Assembly (NCBI GenBank): GCA_963759115.1
Contig: CAVWXT010000001.1
Location: forward strand, 124,001-188,000
Source: CAVWXT01 sp963759115
Lineage (GTDB): Bacteria; Planctomycetota; Planctomycetia; Pirellulales; Thermoguttaceae
Length of the DNA stretch: 64,000 nt
Direction of reading: 5' to 3'
The position numbers and the translations under genes are program-made. The stretch's first letter is position 1, and every line of letters begins with the position of its first letter. The notes beneath the pieces are model-generated. The model was not told the DNA's origin. It saw nothing but the letters and a program-made list of their open reading frames with translations, and did no database searches. Below, one piece after another: positions 35,858-46,536 of the stretch.

Positions 35858-36904
35858 ATGATGCGAACCATCGCATCTCGATGTAGCGTGATCGCGGCCG
35901 TCGCAACGGCGTTGTGGTCGGCGGCGGCGCTGGCGGCCGGACCGAACGCCGACGTCGATCGCGCCATTGCGCGAGGGCTGGATTGGCTGGCCGCCCACCA
36001 GTCCCGTATAGGACACTGGACTGCCAACGGCGACGCCTATCCGACGGCCATGACGGCGCTGGCCGGAACCGCGATGTTGTGCGAGGGCTCGACGACCACG
36101 CAGGGGAAATATGCCCCCAACATAAGCCGGGCGGTCGAGTACCTCATCAGCCACAGCCGCAGCAACGGTCTGATCGGCGATCCGAACCGCGACGACCGCT
36201 ACACCTACGGACACGGCTACTCCATGCTGTTCCTGTCGCAGGTCTTGGGCGAGGAAGAAGACGCCGCTCGCCGCGAGCAACTCGTCGACGTGCTCAGCCT
36301 GCGCAGTGCAGTTCACCGGCCTGCGCAGACGGCCGCCGGCGGTTGGGGCTACGTCAGCGCGAAGGACGGGGGAGGGTTCGACGAGGGCTCGACCACCATC
36401 ACGCAGGTGCAGGGACTTCGCGGCTGCCGGAACGCCGGCATCCCCGTTCCCAAGGAGATCATCGACAAGGCCGTCAAGTACATCAAAGACGGCACCGGCG
36501 CGGACGGCGGCGTAAGGTATAGTTCCCAAAGCGGCGGGGGAGGCGGCCGCCCGCCGATTACCGCGGCCGCCATCGCCTGCCTGTACAACGCGGGCGACTA
36601 CGACAGCGAATTCGTCCCCAAGCTGCTGGAATATTGCCGGAGGAATTTCGCCAATGACCGCGGGAACGACGGCATGCTCTCCGGCCACTGGCACTACGCC
36701 CATTACTACTACGCCCAGGTCCTGTACCGCGAGGGGGGCAAAAACTGGGAGGAATACCGCGACAAGATTTTCCGGCGAATCGTCTCCGAGGCCGGCAGCG
36801 ACGGCTCGTGGAGCCAGGGGTACATCGGCACAGTCTACACCACGGCCGTCAACCTGACGATTCTGCAGCTCCCCAAGGGGGCCCTGCCCATCTATCAACG
36901 CTGA
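35858..36904 (+). CDS. Terpene-cyclase-fold (prenyltransferase/squalene oxidase repeat) exported protein
   Basis: 348 residues. ATG 35858 with a signal peptide ([19 protein letters not shown]). Repeats of the alpha/alpha-barrel type follow: [92 protein letters not shown] and [20 protein letters not shown]. The squalene-hopene cyclase DxDD motif is absent, so a binding role is as likely as catalysis. Two compensating shifts seem hidden near 36303 and 36332 (GCGC loss and G loss, net -3), giving an unusual [11 protein letters not shown] in place of SLRAVQFTGLAQ. It follows the propeller gene by 39 bp. Confidence 0.75.
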   Translation: MMRTIASRCSVIAAVATALWSAAALAAGPNADVDRAIARGLDWLAAHQSRIGHWTANGDAYPTAMTALAGTAMLCEGSTTTQGKYAPNISRAVEYLISHSRSNGLIGDPNRDDRYTYGHGYSMLFLSQVLGEEEDAARREQLVDVLSLRSAVHRPAQTAAGGWGYVSAKDGGGFDEGSTTITQVQGLRGCRNAGIPVPKEIIDKAVKYIKDGTGADGGVRYSSQSGGGGGRPPITAAAIACLYNAGDYDSEFVPKLLEYCRRNFANDRGNDGMLSGHWHYAHYYYAQVLYREGGKNWEEYRDKIFRRIVSEAGSDGSWSQGYIGTVYTTAVNLTILQLPKGALPIYQR

Positions 36905-36930
36905 ACAGCAAATCCATGTAACCGTTCACA

Positions 36931-37099
36931 GGGGACTGTCCCGATTTTCGCGGCGCGGAGAACGTTGCGGTGCGAATGGGCTTGACGGCCGCGAAAATGG
37001 GACTGTCCCCCTGCGCTGCGAAAGGGGACAGGTCCATGTTTTCGGCCGATATTTTTCTCGCAGAACACGATTTCTCGCCGAAAAATGGACCAGTCCCCT
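36931..37099. repeat. 170-bp double-hairpin repeat, copy 1
   Basis: Two adjacent inverted repeats. GGGGACTGTCCCGATTTTCG pairs with the complement CGAAAATGGGACTGTCCCC; GGGGACAGGTCCATGTTTTC pairs with AAAAATGGACCAGTCCCC. The stems themselves are mutually similar. A second copy of the whole unit lies at 43939-44108 inside the same operon. Confidence 0.85.
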
Positions 37100-37160
37100 T
37101 CAAGAGCCGCGACCGCCGGCCGCGGATGCGTGCGACACACACTACCGAGGACAGAACCGC

Positions 37161-38216
37161 ATGAGCGACCGCGAACTAGACCGCAACGACAACGCCGCCG
37201 TGGAGCGACTGGGCAGTGCGCGGCGAAAGATCATGGAGCAACTGGCCCAAGTGATCGTCGGGCAGACCGAAGTGATCGAGGAACTGCTGATTTCGCTGTT
37301 CAGCCGGGGACACTGCCTGCTGGAGGGCGTGCCGGGGCTGGCCAAGACCCTCATGATCAGCACGCTCAGCCGCACGCTGAACCTCACCTTCAGCCGCATC
37401 CAGTTCACGCCCGACCTCATGCCGGCCGACATCACCGGCACCGACGTGATCGAGGAAAACCGCAGCACGGGAACGCGCGATTTCCGTTTCATCGAAGGGC
37501 CGCTGTTCAGCAACGTGATCCTGGCCGACGAGATCAATCGCACGCCGCCCAAGACCCAGGCGGCGCTGTTGGAGGCCATGCAGGAGCGGCAGGCCACCGT
37601 GGGGCGCGTACGGCACAAGCTGGCCGACCCGTTCTTCGTGCTGGCCACGCAGAACCCCATCGAACAGGAAGGCACGTATCCGCTTCCCGAGGCGCAGCAA
37701 GATCGTTTCATGTTCAAGGTGTTCGTCCGCTACCCCAGCTTCGACGAAGAGTTCGAGGTGGCGCAGCGCACCACGACCACGCTGGTCGACGCGGTCGAGC
37801 CGGTGCTGACGGCCGAGGAGATCCTGGACGTGCAGCGCATTGTCCGGCAGGTGCCGGTCTCCGATCACGTGATCCGCTACGCGCTGGCGCTGGTGCGCCA
37901 GACCCGCGTCCGCGAGGCGGGCGTACCCGACTTCATCGAAGAGCAACTGAGCTGGGGCGCGGGGCCGCGGGCGGTGCAGTTCCTGATCCTCGGCGCCAAG
38001 GCCCGGGCGCTGGTGCAGGGCCGCACCCACGTGACGTGCGAAGACGTGCAGGCGCTGGCCAAGCCCGTCTTGCGGCACCGCCTGGTATTGAGTTTCACCG
38101 CCGAGAGCGAGGGCGTGGCGCCCGACGACCTCATCGAGCGGCTGCTGGCCGACACCCCCACCCGCGAAGACGAGCTCACCAACGATGCGCGATTCCAGAC
38201 GATTTTTGCATCCTGA
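37161..38216 (+). CDS. MoxR-family AAA+ ATPase
   Basis: 351 residues, intact. Walker [12 protein letters not shown], Walker [21 protein letters not shown] with the DEIN acid pair, sensor region [20 protein letters not shown], and the arginine-finger segment [16 protein letters not shown]. The C-terminal lid domain begins near residue 240. MoxR ATPases act with VWA-domain proteins as chaperones for metal-protein or envelope-complex assembly. The gene overlaps the DUF58 gene by 32 bp. It follows a double-hairpin repeat of the 36931-37099 type. Confidence 0.93.
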   Translation: MSDRELDRNDNAAVERLGSARRKIMEQLAQVIVGQTEVIEELLISLFSRGHCLLEGVPGLAKTLMISTLSRTLNLTFSRIQFTPDLMPADITGTDVIEENRSTGTRDFRFIEGPLFSNVILADEINRTPPKTQAALLEAMQERQATVGRVRHKLADPFFVLATQNPIEQEGTYPLPEAQQDRFMFKVFVRYPSFDEEFEVAQRTTTTLVDAVEPVLTAEEILDVQRIVRQVPVSDHVIRYALALVRQTRVREAGVPDFIEEQLSWGAGPRAVQFLILGAKARALVQGRTHVTCEDVQALAKPVLRHRLVLSFTAESEGVAPDDLIERLLADTPTREDELTNDARFQTIFAS

Positions 38217-39093
38217 GGCGATCAAGCGGATCGCCCGGCTGGAATTGCGCGCCCGGCACGTGGTCGAGGGGTTTCTCTCGGGCATGCACCGCAGCCCGTA
38301 CTTCGGCCAGTCGGTCGAGTTCCGCCAGCACCGCGAATACACCTACGGCGACGACCTGCGGAACGTCGACTGGAAGGTCTGGGCCAAGCAGGACCGCTAC
38401 TGCGTGAAACAGTACGAAGAGGACACGAACCTCCGCTGCACGTTGCTCTGCGACGTCTCCGGCAGCATGCACTACGGCCGCGGGGCGATGAACAAATACG
38501 AGTACGGCTGCACCGTCGCGGTGAGCCTGGCCTACCTGTTGCTGCGGCAGCAGGACGCGGTGGGCTGCGTCGCCTTCGACGACGCCACCCGCACGACCGT
38601 CCCCTTGCGAACCAAGCGGAATCATCTGACGTCGATCATCCAGGCATTGGACGTGAGCAGCCCCCGCAACAAGACCGACCTCTACCACGTCCTCCGCAAC
38701 GTGGCCGAAGTCAGCCCGCGGCGGGGCCTGATGGTGCTGGTGTCGGACCTGCTGGTGGAACGCGAGGGCCTGTTCCGCGGCCTGCGGTTGCTGCGGAGCC
38801 GGGGGCACGACGTCATGGTGTTCCACATTTTGGACGACGACGAGCTGGATTTCCCCTTCAGCGGGCCGACGCGATTCGACGGTCTGGAATTGCCCGAGCA
38901 GCTCCGCTGCAACCCGCGGGCGCTCAGGGAAGGATACCTGGCGGCGATCGGCGCCTATTTGGAGGAGGTCCGCCGCGGCTGTTCCCGGCACAACGTGGAC
39001 TACTCCTTGCTCCGCACCAGCCAGCCCCTCGACGCGGCGCTGGCCGCCTACCTGAGCAACCGGCTGGGAATGCACCACAAGAACAGTGGTTAG
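38185..39093 (+). CDS. DUF58 (VWA-type) MoxR partner
   Basis: 302 residues, intact. [20 protein letters not shown] then [20 protein letters not shown] is the DUF58 signature; a VWA-like fold follows: [14 protein letters not shown] (MIDAS-like DVSGS) and [19 protein letters not shown]58 proteins are almost always encoded next to MoxR and are thought to be its substrate adaptor. It starts 32 bp before the MoxR stop, so translation is coupled. The stop codon TAG at 39091-39093 is the first part of a heptamer repeat. Confidence 0.9.
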   Translation: MRDSRRFLHPEAIKRIARLELRARHVVEGFLSGMHRSPYFGQSVEFRQHREYTYGDDLRNVDWKVWAKQDRYCVKQYEEDTNLRCTLLCDVSGSMHYGRGAMNKYEYGCTVAVSLAYLLLRQQDAVGCVAFDDATRTTVPLRTKRNHLTSIIQALDVSSPRNKTDLYHVLRNVAEVSPRRGLMVLVSDLLVEREGLFRGLRLLRSRGHDVMVFHILDDDELDFPFSGPTRFDGLELPEQLRCNPRALREGYLAAIGAYLEEVRRGCSRHNVDYSLLRTSQPLDAALAAYLSNRLGMHHKNSG

Positions 39094-39183
39094 TGGTCAG
39101 TGGTCAATATTGAGAACTAACCCTTCATCCACCATCCACCATCCACCATCCACTAGCCACCATCCACTAGCCACCATCCACTA
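39085..39183. repeat. Heptamer repeats (GTGGTTA and CATCCAC types)
   Basis: AGTGGTTAGTGGTCAGTGGT has 7-nt units and overlaps the DUF58 stop codon. After a short AT-rich stretch, CATCCACCATCCACCATCCA is followed by TAGCCACCATCCACTAGCCA to 39183, two bases before the start of the next gene (39186). Confidence 0.8.
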
Positions 39184-39185
39184 GC

Positions 39186-41422
39186 GTGCCTTCCTTCCTC
39201 CATCCAGCCCTGTTCTGGACCTTGGGCCTGCCGACGCTCGGCGTGGTGGCGGTCCCCGTGTTGATCCACTTGATCAACATGATGCGTCATCGGCGGGTGG
39301 AATGGGCCGCGATGGAGTTCCTGCTGGTAAGCCAGAAGAAGAACCGCACCTGGGTGATGCTCAAGCAGTTGCTGCTGTTGCTCCTGCGAATGGCGGCGGT
39401 GGCCGCCGTCGTGCTCGTGGTGGCCCAGCCGCGGGTGCGAGAACAGTTGGGCAATCTGTTGGGCGGCACGCGCACCCACCACATCGTGCTGCTGGACGAC
39501 AGCTTCTCGATGTCCGATCGCTGGCGCGACACCGATGCCTTCTCGGAGGCCAAGAAGGTCATCCAACGCATCGGCGCCGAGGCCGCGCGGCAGACCAATC
39601 TCCAGGCGTTCACGCTGCTGAGGTTCTCGCGGGTGGGACGGTTCCAGCGGGCCACGGAGGCCGACCTGCTCAAGGAGCCGGTGACGGCCGAGTTCGCCGG
39701 CAAGTTGGAGGAACTGCTGGGCAAGCTCAAAGTCACGCAGACATCCGTCGGTGCCGCTGCCGGCGCTGCAGGCCATTGCCCAGTTGCTCGACCAGACCGA
39801 CGGCCAACGGCGGATCGTCTATCTGGTTTCCGACTTCCGCGCCCGCGAGTGGAACGCCCCGGTGGACCTCCGCGCGGAATTGCTGAAACTCGACGCGAGC
39901 GGCGCGGAGATCCACCTGGTCAACTGCGTCGATCAGGCGCGGCCCAATTTGGCGATTGCTTCGCTGGCGCCGGCCGAGGGAATTCGCGCCGCCGGCGTCC
40001 CCTGGTTCATGGAAGTGGCCGTGGCCAACTTCGGCTTCCGAACCGGCCCGCGAGGTGACCGTCGTGTTGGGCGAGGATGGGCATGGCAGGCCGGCGGTCA
40101 CGCTGCCGGAGATCCCTCCGGGAAGGATCGCCAAAGAGCGGTTCCTCGTCCATTTCCCCACCGCCGGCCCGCACCAGATCACGGCCCGGCTGGAGAGCGA
40201 TGCGGTGGACGCCGACAACTACCGCTATTGCGTGGTTGACCTGCCCGCGGAGGTCCCGGTGCTACTGGTCGATGGGGAGCCGCAGGCTCGCGACGCGGGC
40301 TATCTGAGCATGGCCTTGGCCCCCGGCGGATCGGTCCGAACGGGCATCCGGCCGCAGATCGAAACGCCCCGCTATCTGAGCCTCAAGCCGCTCCACGAGT
40401 ATTCGGCCATCAACCTGGCGAACGTCGAGCGGCTGGAGACCTCCGCAGTCGCAGGCCCTGGAAAAATTCGTGGCCGCCGGGGGCGGCGTCGCGTTCTTTC
40501 TCGGCGAGCGCTGCGATGCGAAGTTCTTCAACGAGGTCCTGTACCGCGACGGCAAGGGGCTCTTCCCGCTGCCCCTCTCGCACGCCGCCGAACTGCCCGT
40601 CGATCGGCTCGAACCGGCTCCCGACCTTCAAGTGGACGAACACTTCGTCTTCCGCGCCTTCGCGGCCAAGCGGAACACGTTTTTGCGAACGGTCAGCGTC
40701 GAACGGTACTTCGCCGCGCCGAAGGATTGGCGGCCGCCGCCCGATTCGACGGTCCGGGTCGCCGCCTCGCTGCGCAACGGCGCCCCGCTGGTGGTGGAGC
40801 GGAGCTTCGGCAAGGGGCGCGTCATGGCCTTTCTGACCACCGCCGCGCCGGCGTGGAATAATTGGGCCCGCAATCCGAGCTTCGTCGTGGCCATGCAGGA
40901 CCTCCAAGCGTACCTCGCGCAGAAAACGGTCGATACGTCGCGGCAAGTGGGCGATCCGCTGGAAGTGGACTTGGATCCGGCTGCGTACCAGCCGCAAGTC
41001 CGCTTCACCCCGCCGGAGACCGGCGCCGGACAGAGCACCGTGGTCAACGCGGCGCGCACTCCGCAGGGAAGACTGACAGCGGCGTTGGCCGACACCAACG
41101 CGAGCGGGTTCTACGAAGTCCAACTCACCCGAAGCGACGGCAAGCTGGAAACGCGTCTCTATGCGGTAAACGTCGATCCTACGGAGGGCAACCTGGCCGC
41201 GCTCGACGCCCAACAGCTCGCCGCCGCCTGCAAGGCGTCAAGTGCCAGTACGAGCAGGCCGCCGCGTTCCATTCGACCGCGGGCGAATCGGGCGGGTACA
41301 ATCTCACCGACGCGATCCTCTACGGGCTGCTCCTGCTGCTGTTGGGCGAGCAGGTCTTGGCCTGGTCGGCCAGCTACCACGTGACGCAACGCCGCACCCT
41401 GGTCCCAGGAGGCGCCGCATGA
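39186..41422 (+). CDS. BatA-like membrane protein with VWA and transglutaminase-free tail (frameshifts)
   Basis: GTG 39186: FLHPALFWTLGLPTLGVVAV and VLIHLINMMRHRRVEWAAME are the BatA aerotolerance-type N-terminus with two membrane segments (MLKQLLLLLLRMAAVAAVVL is the second). VWA domain: THHIVLLDDSFSMSDRW. Later frames give QAIAQLLDQTDGQRRIVYLV, PREVTVVLGEDG-type segment EVTVVLGEDGHGRPAVTLPE, ALEKFVAAGGGVAFFLGERC, ERSFGKGRVMAFLTTAAPAW and a C-terminal membrane helix LTDAILYGLLLLLLGEQVLA. Breaks near 39754, 40049, 40441 and 41228 fit CG-unit or one-base loss. About 750 residues. It ends by ATGA overlap with the next gene. Confidence 0.75.
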
Positions 41423-43919
41423 CGCACGCTCCCTGGCTGCTGGGGGCCGAAGGCGACGCCACCCGCACGACGTTCGAGTGGGGCCGGATCCAGTCGAACG
41501 CCGATTGGATCCTGCCGATCGCGGCCAGCATCGTCATCTTGCTGTTCGTCCGCTACCTGTATCGCAAGGACGCCGTCGAGTTGCACCCCGTGCTGGGTTG
41601 GTTTTTGACCGCCTTGCGGGCCGCCGCCTTCCTCGGTTTGCTCGTCCTGTACTTGCAGCCGCAGTGGCGGTCGCAGCGCGAAGAGGTACGAAACTCCCGC
41701 GTGTTGCTGCTGGCCGATACGAGCCTGAGCATGGGGATCAGCGACGGCCCGTCGGCAGCGTCCGGCGGCGGACCGACGCGGGCCCAGCAAGTCGCCAACG
41801 CGCTGAAGGAAAGCGATTTCCTCGCCCGGCTCCGAAAGACACACGACGTGGCCGTCTTCCAGTTCGCCGAGGGCCTGAAGCAGGATCGCGTGGTCTCGCT
41901 CAACAAGTTGGATCCCGCGGCCGCCCCCACTGACGATGCCGAGGCGGAAAATGCCGCCCCAAGCGAGCCCGGCAAAGCGGCTCAATCCGGCCCCGATTGG
42001 GCCAAGCTGTTCGGCGCCCACCGGCACCGAGACGCGGCTGGGCCAGGCGCTGCGGCAGTTGATCCAAGAGGAGCGCGGGAGGCCCGTCTCGGGAATTGTC
42101 GTCTTCAGCGACGGCGGCCAAAACGCCGGCCCGTCGCCGGATGCGGCCGTCGAATTGGCCCAAGAGGCGAAGATCCCCATCTTCACGATCGGCCTCGGTT
42201 CCGATCAACTGCCGACCAACGTGATGGTTTGCGACCTGGTGGTGCCGGCGCGGGCGTATCCGGGCGACCATTACACTCTGACGGGGTACGTCCGAGCCCA
42301 GGGGATGGCCGGCAAGATGGTCACCGTGCAAGTGCTGTCGCGGCCCGCCGGCGATGTCGCCGAGGCCGCTCGACAAGACACCGGCGACGTGATCGACACC
42401 CGCCAGATTACGCTCGGCGGCGACGGCGAAGTGGTGCCGGTGAAGATCGAGTTGATCCCCGAGGCGCCCGGCCGCCGCACGTTGTGTTTTCGCGTCCAGG
42501 CCCCCGAGGCCGCCCGCAATCCGGCCGACAATTTCCGCGAGGCCGACATTGAGATCGTCGACCGCAAGAACTGCGTCCTCTTGCTGGCGGGAGGGCCGAC
42601 GCGGGAGTACCAGTTTCTCCGCAATCTGCTCTACCGCGATCGTTCGAGCACGGTCGACGTGCTGCTGCAGACCGGTCAGCCGGGGTTGTCGCAAGAGGCC
42701 AGAAAAATCCTGGACAACTTTCCCGCCACGCGCGAGGAAATGTACGAGTACGACTGCGTCGTGGCCTTCGATCCCGACTGGAAGGCCATCGGCGCCGCCC
42801 AGGTGGCACTGCTGGAGAGATGGGTGGGCGAACAGGGCGGAGGCTTGATCGTCATCGCCGGGCCGGTGTACGCCGGCAAGGGCGTGGACGGCTGGGTGCA
42901 GGACCGCGGCCATGGCCCCCATTCGCAACCTCTATCCCGTCGAGTTTCCCGGCCGGTTGGCGGCCCTGGAAGACAACGCCTACGCCAGCCGGGAAGCCTG
43001 GCCGTTGAACATGACTCGGGAAGGGCTGGAGGCCGACTTCCTTTGGCTGGGCGATACGGCCACGGCCAGCCGGCAAACCTGGGCCGAGTTTCCCGGCGTC
43101 TACAGCTATTGTCCGGTGCGAGGGCCGAAGCCCGGGTCCACCGTCTTCGCCCGCTTCTCCGATCCCGGCACCTCCCAGGGGGGCGTGCAGCCGGTCTACT
43201 TTGCCGGACAGTTCTACGGGTCCGGGAGCGTGTTCTACTTGGGCAGCGGCGAAATGTGGCGGCTCCGCGCCCTCGACCCGGCGGACTTCGACCAGTTCTA
43301 CACCAAGCTGATTCGGCACGTCTCGCAGGGCCGCCTCTTGCGGGGCTCCACCCGCGGCGTGCTGCTCGTGGGGCAGGACCACTACATGATCGGCAACACG
43401 GTGGAGGTCCGCGCCCAACTGTCCAATGCCCGCCTCGATCCGCTCGACGTGCCCAGCGTCAATCTCCAAGCGGTCCAACCCAACGGCGCCGTGCAGACGG
43501 TCGCGATGCAGGCCGATCCGAGTCGGGTGGGGGCCTATTTCGGACAGTTCCCCGTCCTGCAGGAGGGTACCTATCGCCTGGAATTGCCGGTCCCGGAGAG
43601 CGACAACGAGCGTTTGACCCGCCGCATCCAGGTGAAGGTGCCCGATTTGGAACGGGAGAACCCTCGCCGGAACGACGCCCTGTTGAGTGCCATCGCCCAG
43701 AACAGTGGCGGCCGGTACTACGTCGGCATGGAAGCGGCCCTCGACGCGAACGTTCCGGACCCGCTAGTGGTACAATTAAAAGACCGCACCAGCACCACCA
43801 TCGTCCCCGTTGCGCCGAGCCCGGCGCGAGACGAGCAATGGCTGCGGTGGATGATGACGGCGCTGTGCGGCCTGCTGTGTTTGGAGTGGTTGATTCGGCG
43901 GCTTGCGAAATTGGCGTAA
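41419..43919 (+). CDS. VWA-domain membrane protein (frameshifts)
   Basis: ATG 41419, overlapping the previous stop. Two N-terminal membrane helices (WILPIAASIVILLFVRYLYR; ALRAAAFLGLLVLYLQPQWR), then a VWA domain with MIDAS RVLLLADTSLSMGISDG and GIVVFSDGGQNAG. Beyond are beta-sandwich-like segments (VPVKIELIPEAPGRRTLCFR), a glutamine-amidotransferase-like stretch (NCVLLLAGGPTREYQFLRN, GGGLIVIAGPVYAGKG) and a final membrane helix (MTALCGLLCLEWLIRRLAKL). Breaks near 42018 and 42911 are mended by restoring GCGC/CGCG units (GAPTGTETRLGQAL; VQDRAAMAPIRN). About 835 residues. Its place in a MoxR operon suggests envelope assembly. Confidence 0.78.
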
Positions 43920-43938
43920 CTTATGGCGACCGTTGACT

Positions 43939-44108
43939 GGGGACTGTCCCGATTTTCGCGGCGCGGAAGACATGGCGGCATAAACAGGCTTGACCGCCGC
44001 AAAAATGGGACTGTCCCCCTTGCGCCACGGAAGGGGGACAGGTCCATGTTTTCGGCCAACGGTTTTTCCGAAAAGTATGTCTTCTCGCCGAAAAATGGAC
44101 CAGTCCCC
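43939..44108. repeat. 170-bp double-hairpin repeat, copy 2
   Basis: Same architecture and largely the same stems as the unit at 36931-37099: TGGGGACTGTCCCGATTTTC ... AAAATGGGACTGTCCCCC, then GGGGACAGGTCCATGTTTTC ... GAAAAATGGACCAGTCCCC. Loops have diverged more than stems. Confidence 0.85.
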
Positions 44109-44133
44109 GCCAGCCCGTGAACAGTTAGAGACT

Positions 44134-46416
44134 ATGGCGACCGCGAACCTCGACGACCGTCCACGACTTGCACCCGCAGTGGAATCGCTGCTGGGCACGC
44201 TGCGGCGCCGCATTCGCCAATACGTATGGCTGGAAGGGTGTGCCGCCGCGGTCGCGTGGCTCGGGGCGGCCTTTTGGGCGACGCTGGCGGTCGATTGGCT
44301 CTTCGAGCCCCCGCCGGCCGTGCGTGCAGTCATACTCGCCGCCGTCGCAGTGGTGCTGGCGGCGGTCCTGATACAGTTGATCGGCCGCCGGGCCTTCGTC
44401 CGCATTACCGATAGCAACGCGGCCACGGTTCTGGAACGCCGGTTCTCGCACCTGAACGACAGTCTGCTGACGGCTGTAACCTTGACCGGCCGGGCGGCGG
44501 AGGGGAGGGACTTCAACCGGCAGATGCTCGCACAGACTTGTCGGGAGGCCGCCGGCCGGATTGCCGGCGTCGATCTGAAGAAGGTCTTCAACCTGCGGCC
44601 GCTGTGGCGCAACGGCGTCGCCGCCTCCCTGCTGGCGGCGAGCGTCGCGCTGTTTGCGGTCGCCTCTCCCGGCAGTTTCGATACCTGGAAGCGGCGCACG
44701 CTGGCCCTGTCGGACGAGCTCTGGCCGCGGAACACGAAGCTGGCGGTCGTCGGGTTTCCGGGCAGCGTGCAGAAGGTCGCCCGCGGCGCCGATCTGGAAG
44801 TCGTCGCCACCGCCGACACCACGAAGCCGCGGGTGCCGGACGTGGTGGAAGTCCGCTATCAGACCGAAGGCGGGGGCCGGGGCCGCGCGATCATGGATCG
44901 CCGCGGCAGTGCGCGGGACCCCGAACAGCACTTCCAGGAATATGCCTACACGTTCCGCAGCGTGCTGGCGGACATTCACTTCGAACTGGTCGGCGGCGAC
45001 GACCGCGTCCGCGATCTTTGGATTCAGGCGGTCGACAGCCCCACCGTCTCCCGCATGACTCTCGATTGCGAGTTGCCCGCTTACATCGGACGGAAGCAAG
45101 AACCGCTCCCGGTCACCGGGGTGATGCAGATCCCGATGGGCAGCCGCGTGACGCTCCGGGCGAGCGCGGCGAACAAGGAAATCGTCCACGTGCAATTGAG
45201 CAGCCTGATCGGCGATCGGCCCGTTCCGGCCGTGATGCTCGACGATCGCGACCTGGCCGCGGATCATCGGGGCTTCTCGTATAAGCAGGCGCCGCTGCTG
45301 AAAGACACCACGCTGTTGTTTACGTTGACCGATACCGACGGCATCAAGAGCCGCGAGCCCGTGCGGCTGGCCCTGGTGCCGCTTCCCGATCAGCCGCCGC
45401 AAGTGGCCGTGCAGCTCGATGGCATCGGCAGTGCCGTGACGCCGCAGGCCAAGATTCCCGCCGTCGGCCGCATCACGGACGACTATGGGATCGGCAAGGC
45501 ATGGTTCGAGCACGCGGTCGGCCAGCAGAAGCCGGGCGAGCACGCCATCGGCGAATTCTCCGACCACCCCACCGATCTGAAGCTTCCCGAGACGGCGCTG
45601 GAGGCCGGCGATTTGGGCGTGAAGCCGGGCCAAAAATTGCTGGTGAGCGTCAAGGCCGCCGACCTGTGCGACCTCGGTCAGGGCCCCAACGTCGCCGGCA
45701 GCGAGCGGTGGCTGCTGGACGTGGTTACGCCCGAGCAGTTGCGGGCCATGCTCGACGCGCGGGAGCTCGTGCTGCGGCAGCGCTTCGAGCAGATCAAGCA
45801 GGAGATGACGGAGACCCGCGACTCGTTGGTGCGGCTGGAATTCGTGCCGATCGCTCCGCCGGAGGCAACCAAGAAAACCGATCCGCCCCCCAAGCCGGCC
45901 GCCACCCCGGGCAGCGAGCCCGGCGATACCGAGTCGGCCGATGCGCCCGCGCGGCAACGCGTCTTGGCGTCGCTCCGCGTGCAGGGTGCGTTGACCAATT
46001 GCCGCAAGGGCGCCCAGGAAGTGGTGGGCGTGGCCGAGGGCTTCGACGACATCCGCAAGCAGTTCGTCAACAATCGCATCGACACTGAGGAGCTCAAGAG
46101 CCGCCTTCAGACCGGCATCGCCGAGCCGCTCCGCGCCATCGCCGGGCAGATGTATCCCGAACTGGACCGCCGCTTGGAAGAGCTCCAGACCCGCCTGGAA
46201 GACAGCCAAGCGGGACCGGGGCTGCGCGATCGCGCCCGGCAACAGGCCGACGAGATCCTCCTGGCCATGCAAAAGGTGCTCGATCGGATGATCGAACTGG
46301 AGGACTTCAACCAGGCCATCGAATTGCTGCGGACCATCATCAAGACGCAGGACGACCTGCGCATCTTGACCGAACAACGACACAAGCAAAAGGCGAGAGA
46401 ACTGCTACAAGAGTAA
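44134..46416 (+). CDS. DUF4175-like membrane protein
   Basis: 760 residues, intact. Two membrane helices (EGCAAAVAWLGAAFWATLAV; VRAVILAAVAVVLAAVLIQL) and a third near residue 165 (GVAASLLAASVALFAVASPG). A long periplasmic beta region follows with NTKLAVVGFPGSVQKVARGA and VVEVRYQTEGGGRGRAIMDR, then helices and a charged Pro-rich linker (KKTDPPPKPAATPGSEPG), ending in a coiled coil (ADEILLAMQKVLDRMIELED). The layout matches DUF4175-type proteins that accompany MoxR/VWA operons. ATG 44134 is chosen over upstream frame because the frame upstream lies in the double-hairpin repeat. Confidence 0.75.
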   Translation: MATANLDDRPRLAPAVESLLGTLRRRIRQYVWLEGCAAAVAWLGAAFWATLAVDWLFEPPPAVRAVILAAVAVVLAAVLIQLIGRRAFVRITDSNAATVLERRFSHLNDSLLTAVTLTGRAAEGRDFNRQMLAQTCREAAGRIAGVDLKKVFNLRPLWRNGVAASLLAASVALFAVASPGSFDTWKRRTLALSDELWPRNTKLAVVGFPGSVQKVARGADLEVVATADTTKPRVPDVVEVRYQTEGGGRGRAIMDRRGSARDPEQHFQEYAYTFRSVLADIHFELVGGDDRVRDLWIQAVDSPTVSRMTLDCELPAYIGRKQEPLPVTGVMQIPMGSRVTLRASAANKEIVHVQLSSLIGDRPVPAVMLDDRDLAADHRGFSYKQAPLLKDTTLLFTLTDTDGIKSREPVRLALVPLPDQPPQVAVQLDGIGSAVTPQAKIPAVGRITDDYGIGKAWFEHAVGQQKPGEHAIGEFSDHPTDLKLPETALEAGDLGVKPGQKLLVSVKAADLCDLGQGPNVAGSERWLLDVVTPEQLRAMLDARELVLRQRFEQIKQEMTETRDSLVRLEFVPIAPPEATKKTDPPPKPAATPGSEPGDTESADAPARQRVLASLRVQGALTNCRKGAQEVVGVAEGFDDIRKQFVNNRIDTEELKSRLQTGIAEPLRAIAGQMYPELDRRLEELQTRLEDSQAGPGLRDRARQQADEILLAMQKVLDRMIELEDFNQAIELLRTIIKTQDDLRILTEQRHKQKARELLQE

Positions 46417-46439
46417 ATTGCAGGAGCCAACAACGAGAC

Positions 46440-46515
46440 AGGTTTTGGGTTTTTGGTCTTTGGTCTTCGGTCTTAGGGGCGAAGACCTAAGACCAAAGAC
46501 CCAAGACCAGAATCT
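46440..46515. repeat. Heptamer inverted array (GGTCTTN type)
   Basis: GGGTTTTTGGTCTTTGGTCT continuing TCGGTCTTAGGGG pairs with GAAGACCTAAGACCAAAGAC CC on the other arm. Seven-nt units, spanning most of the gap before ATG 46537. Confidence 0.78.
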
Positions 46516-46536
46516 AATTTCCCTCGGACGCGAGTT

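Noticed and set aside
44125..46389. Minus-strand frame of 754 codons opposite the DUF4175-like gene
   Set aside because: It is antisense to an intact gene with membrane helices and coiled coils. No ribosome site and no recognisable domain.
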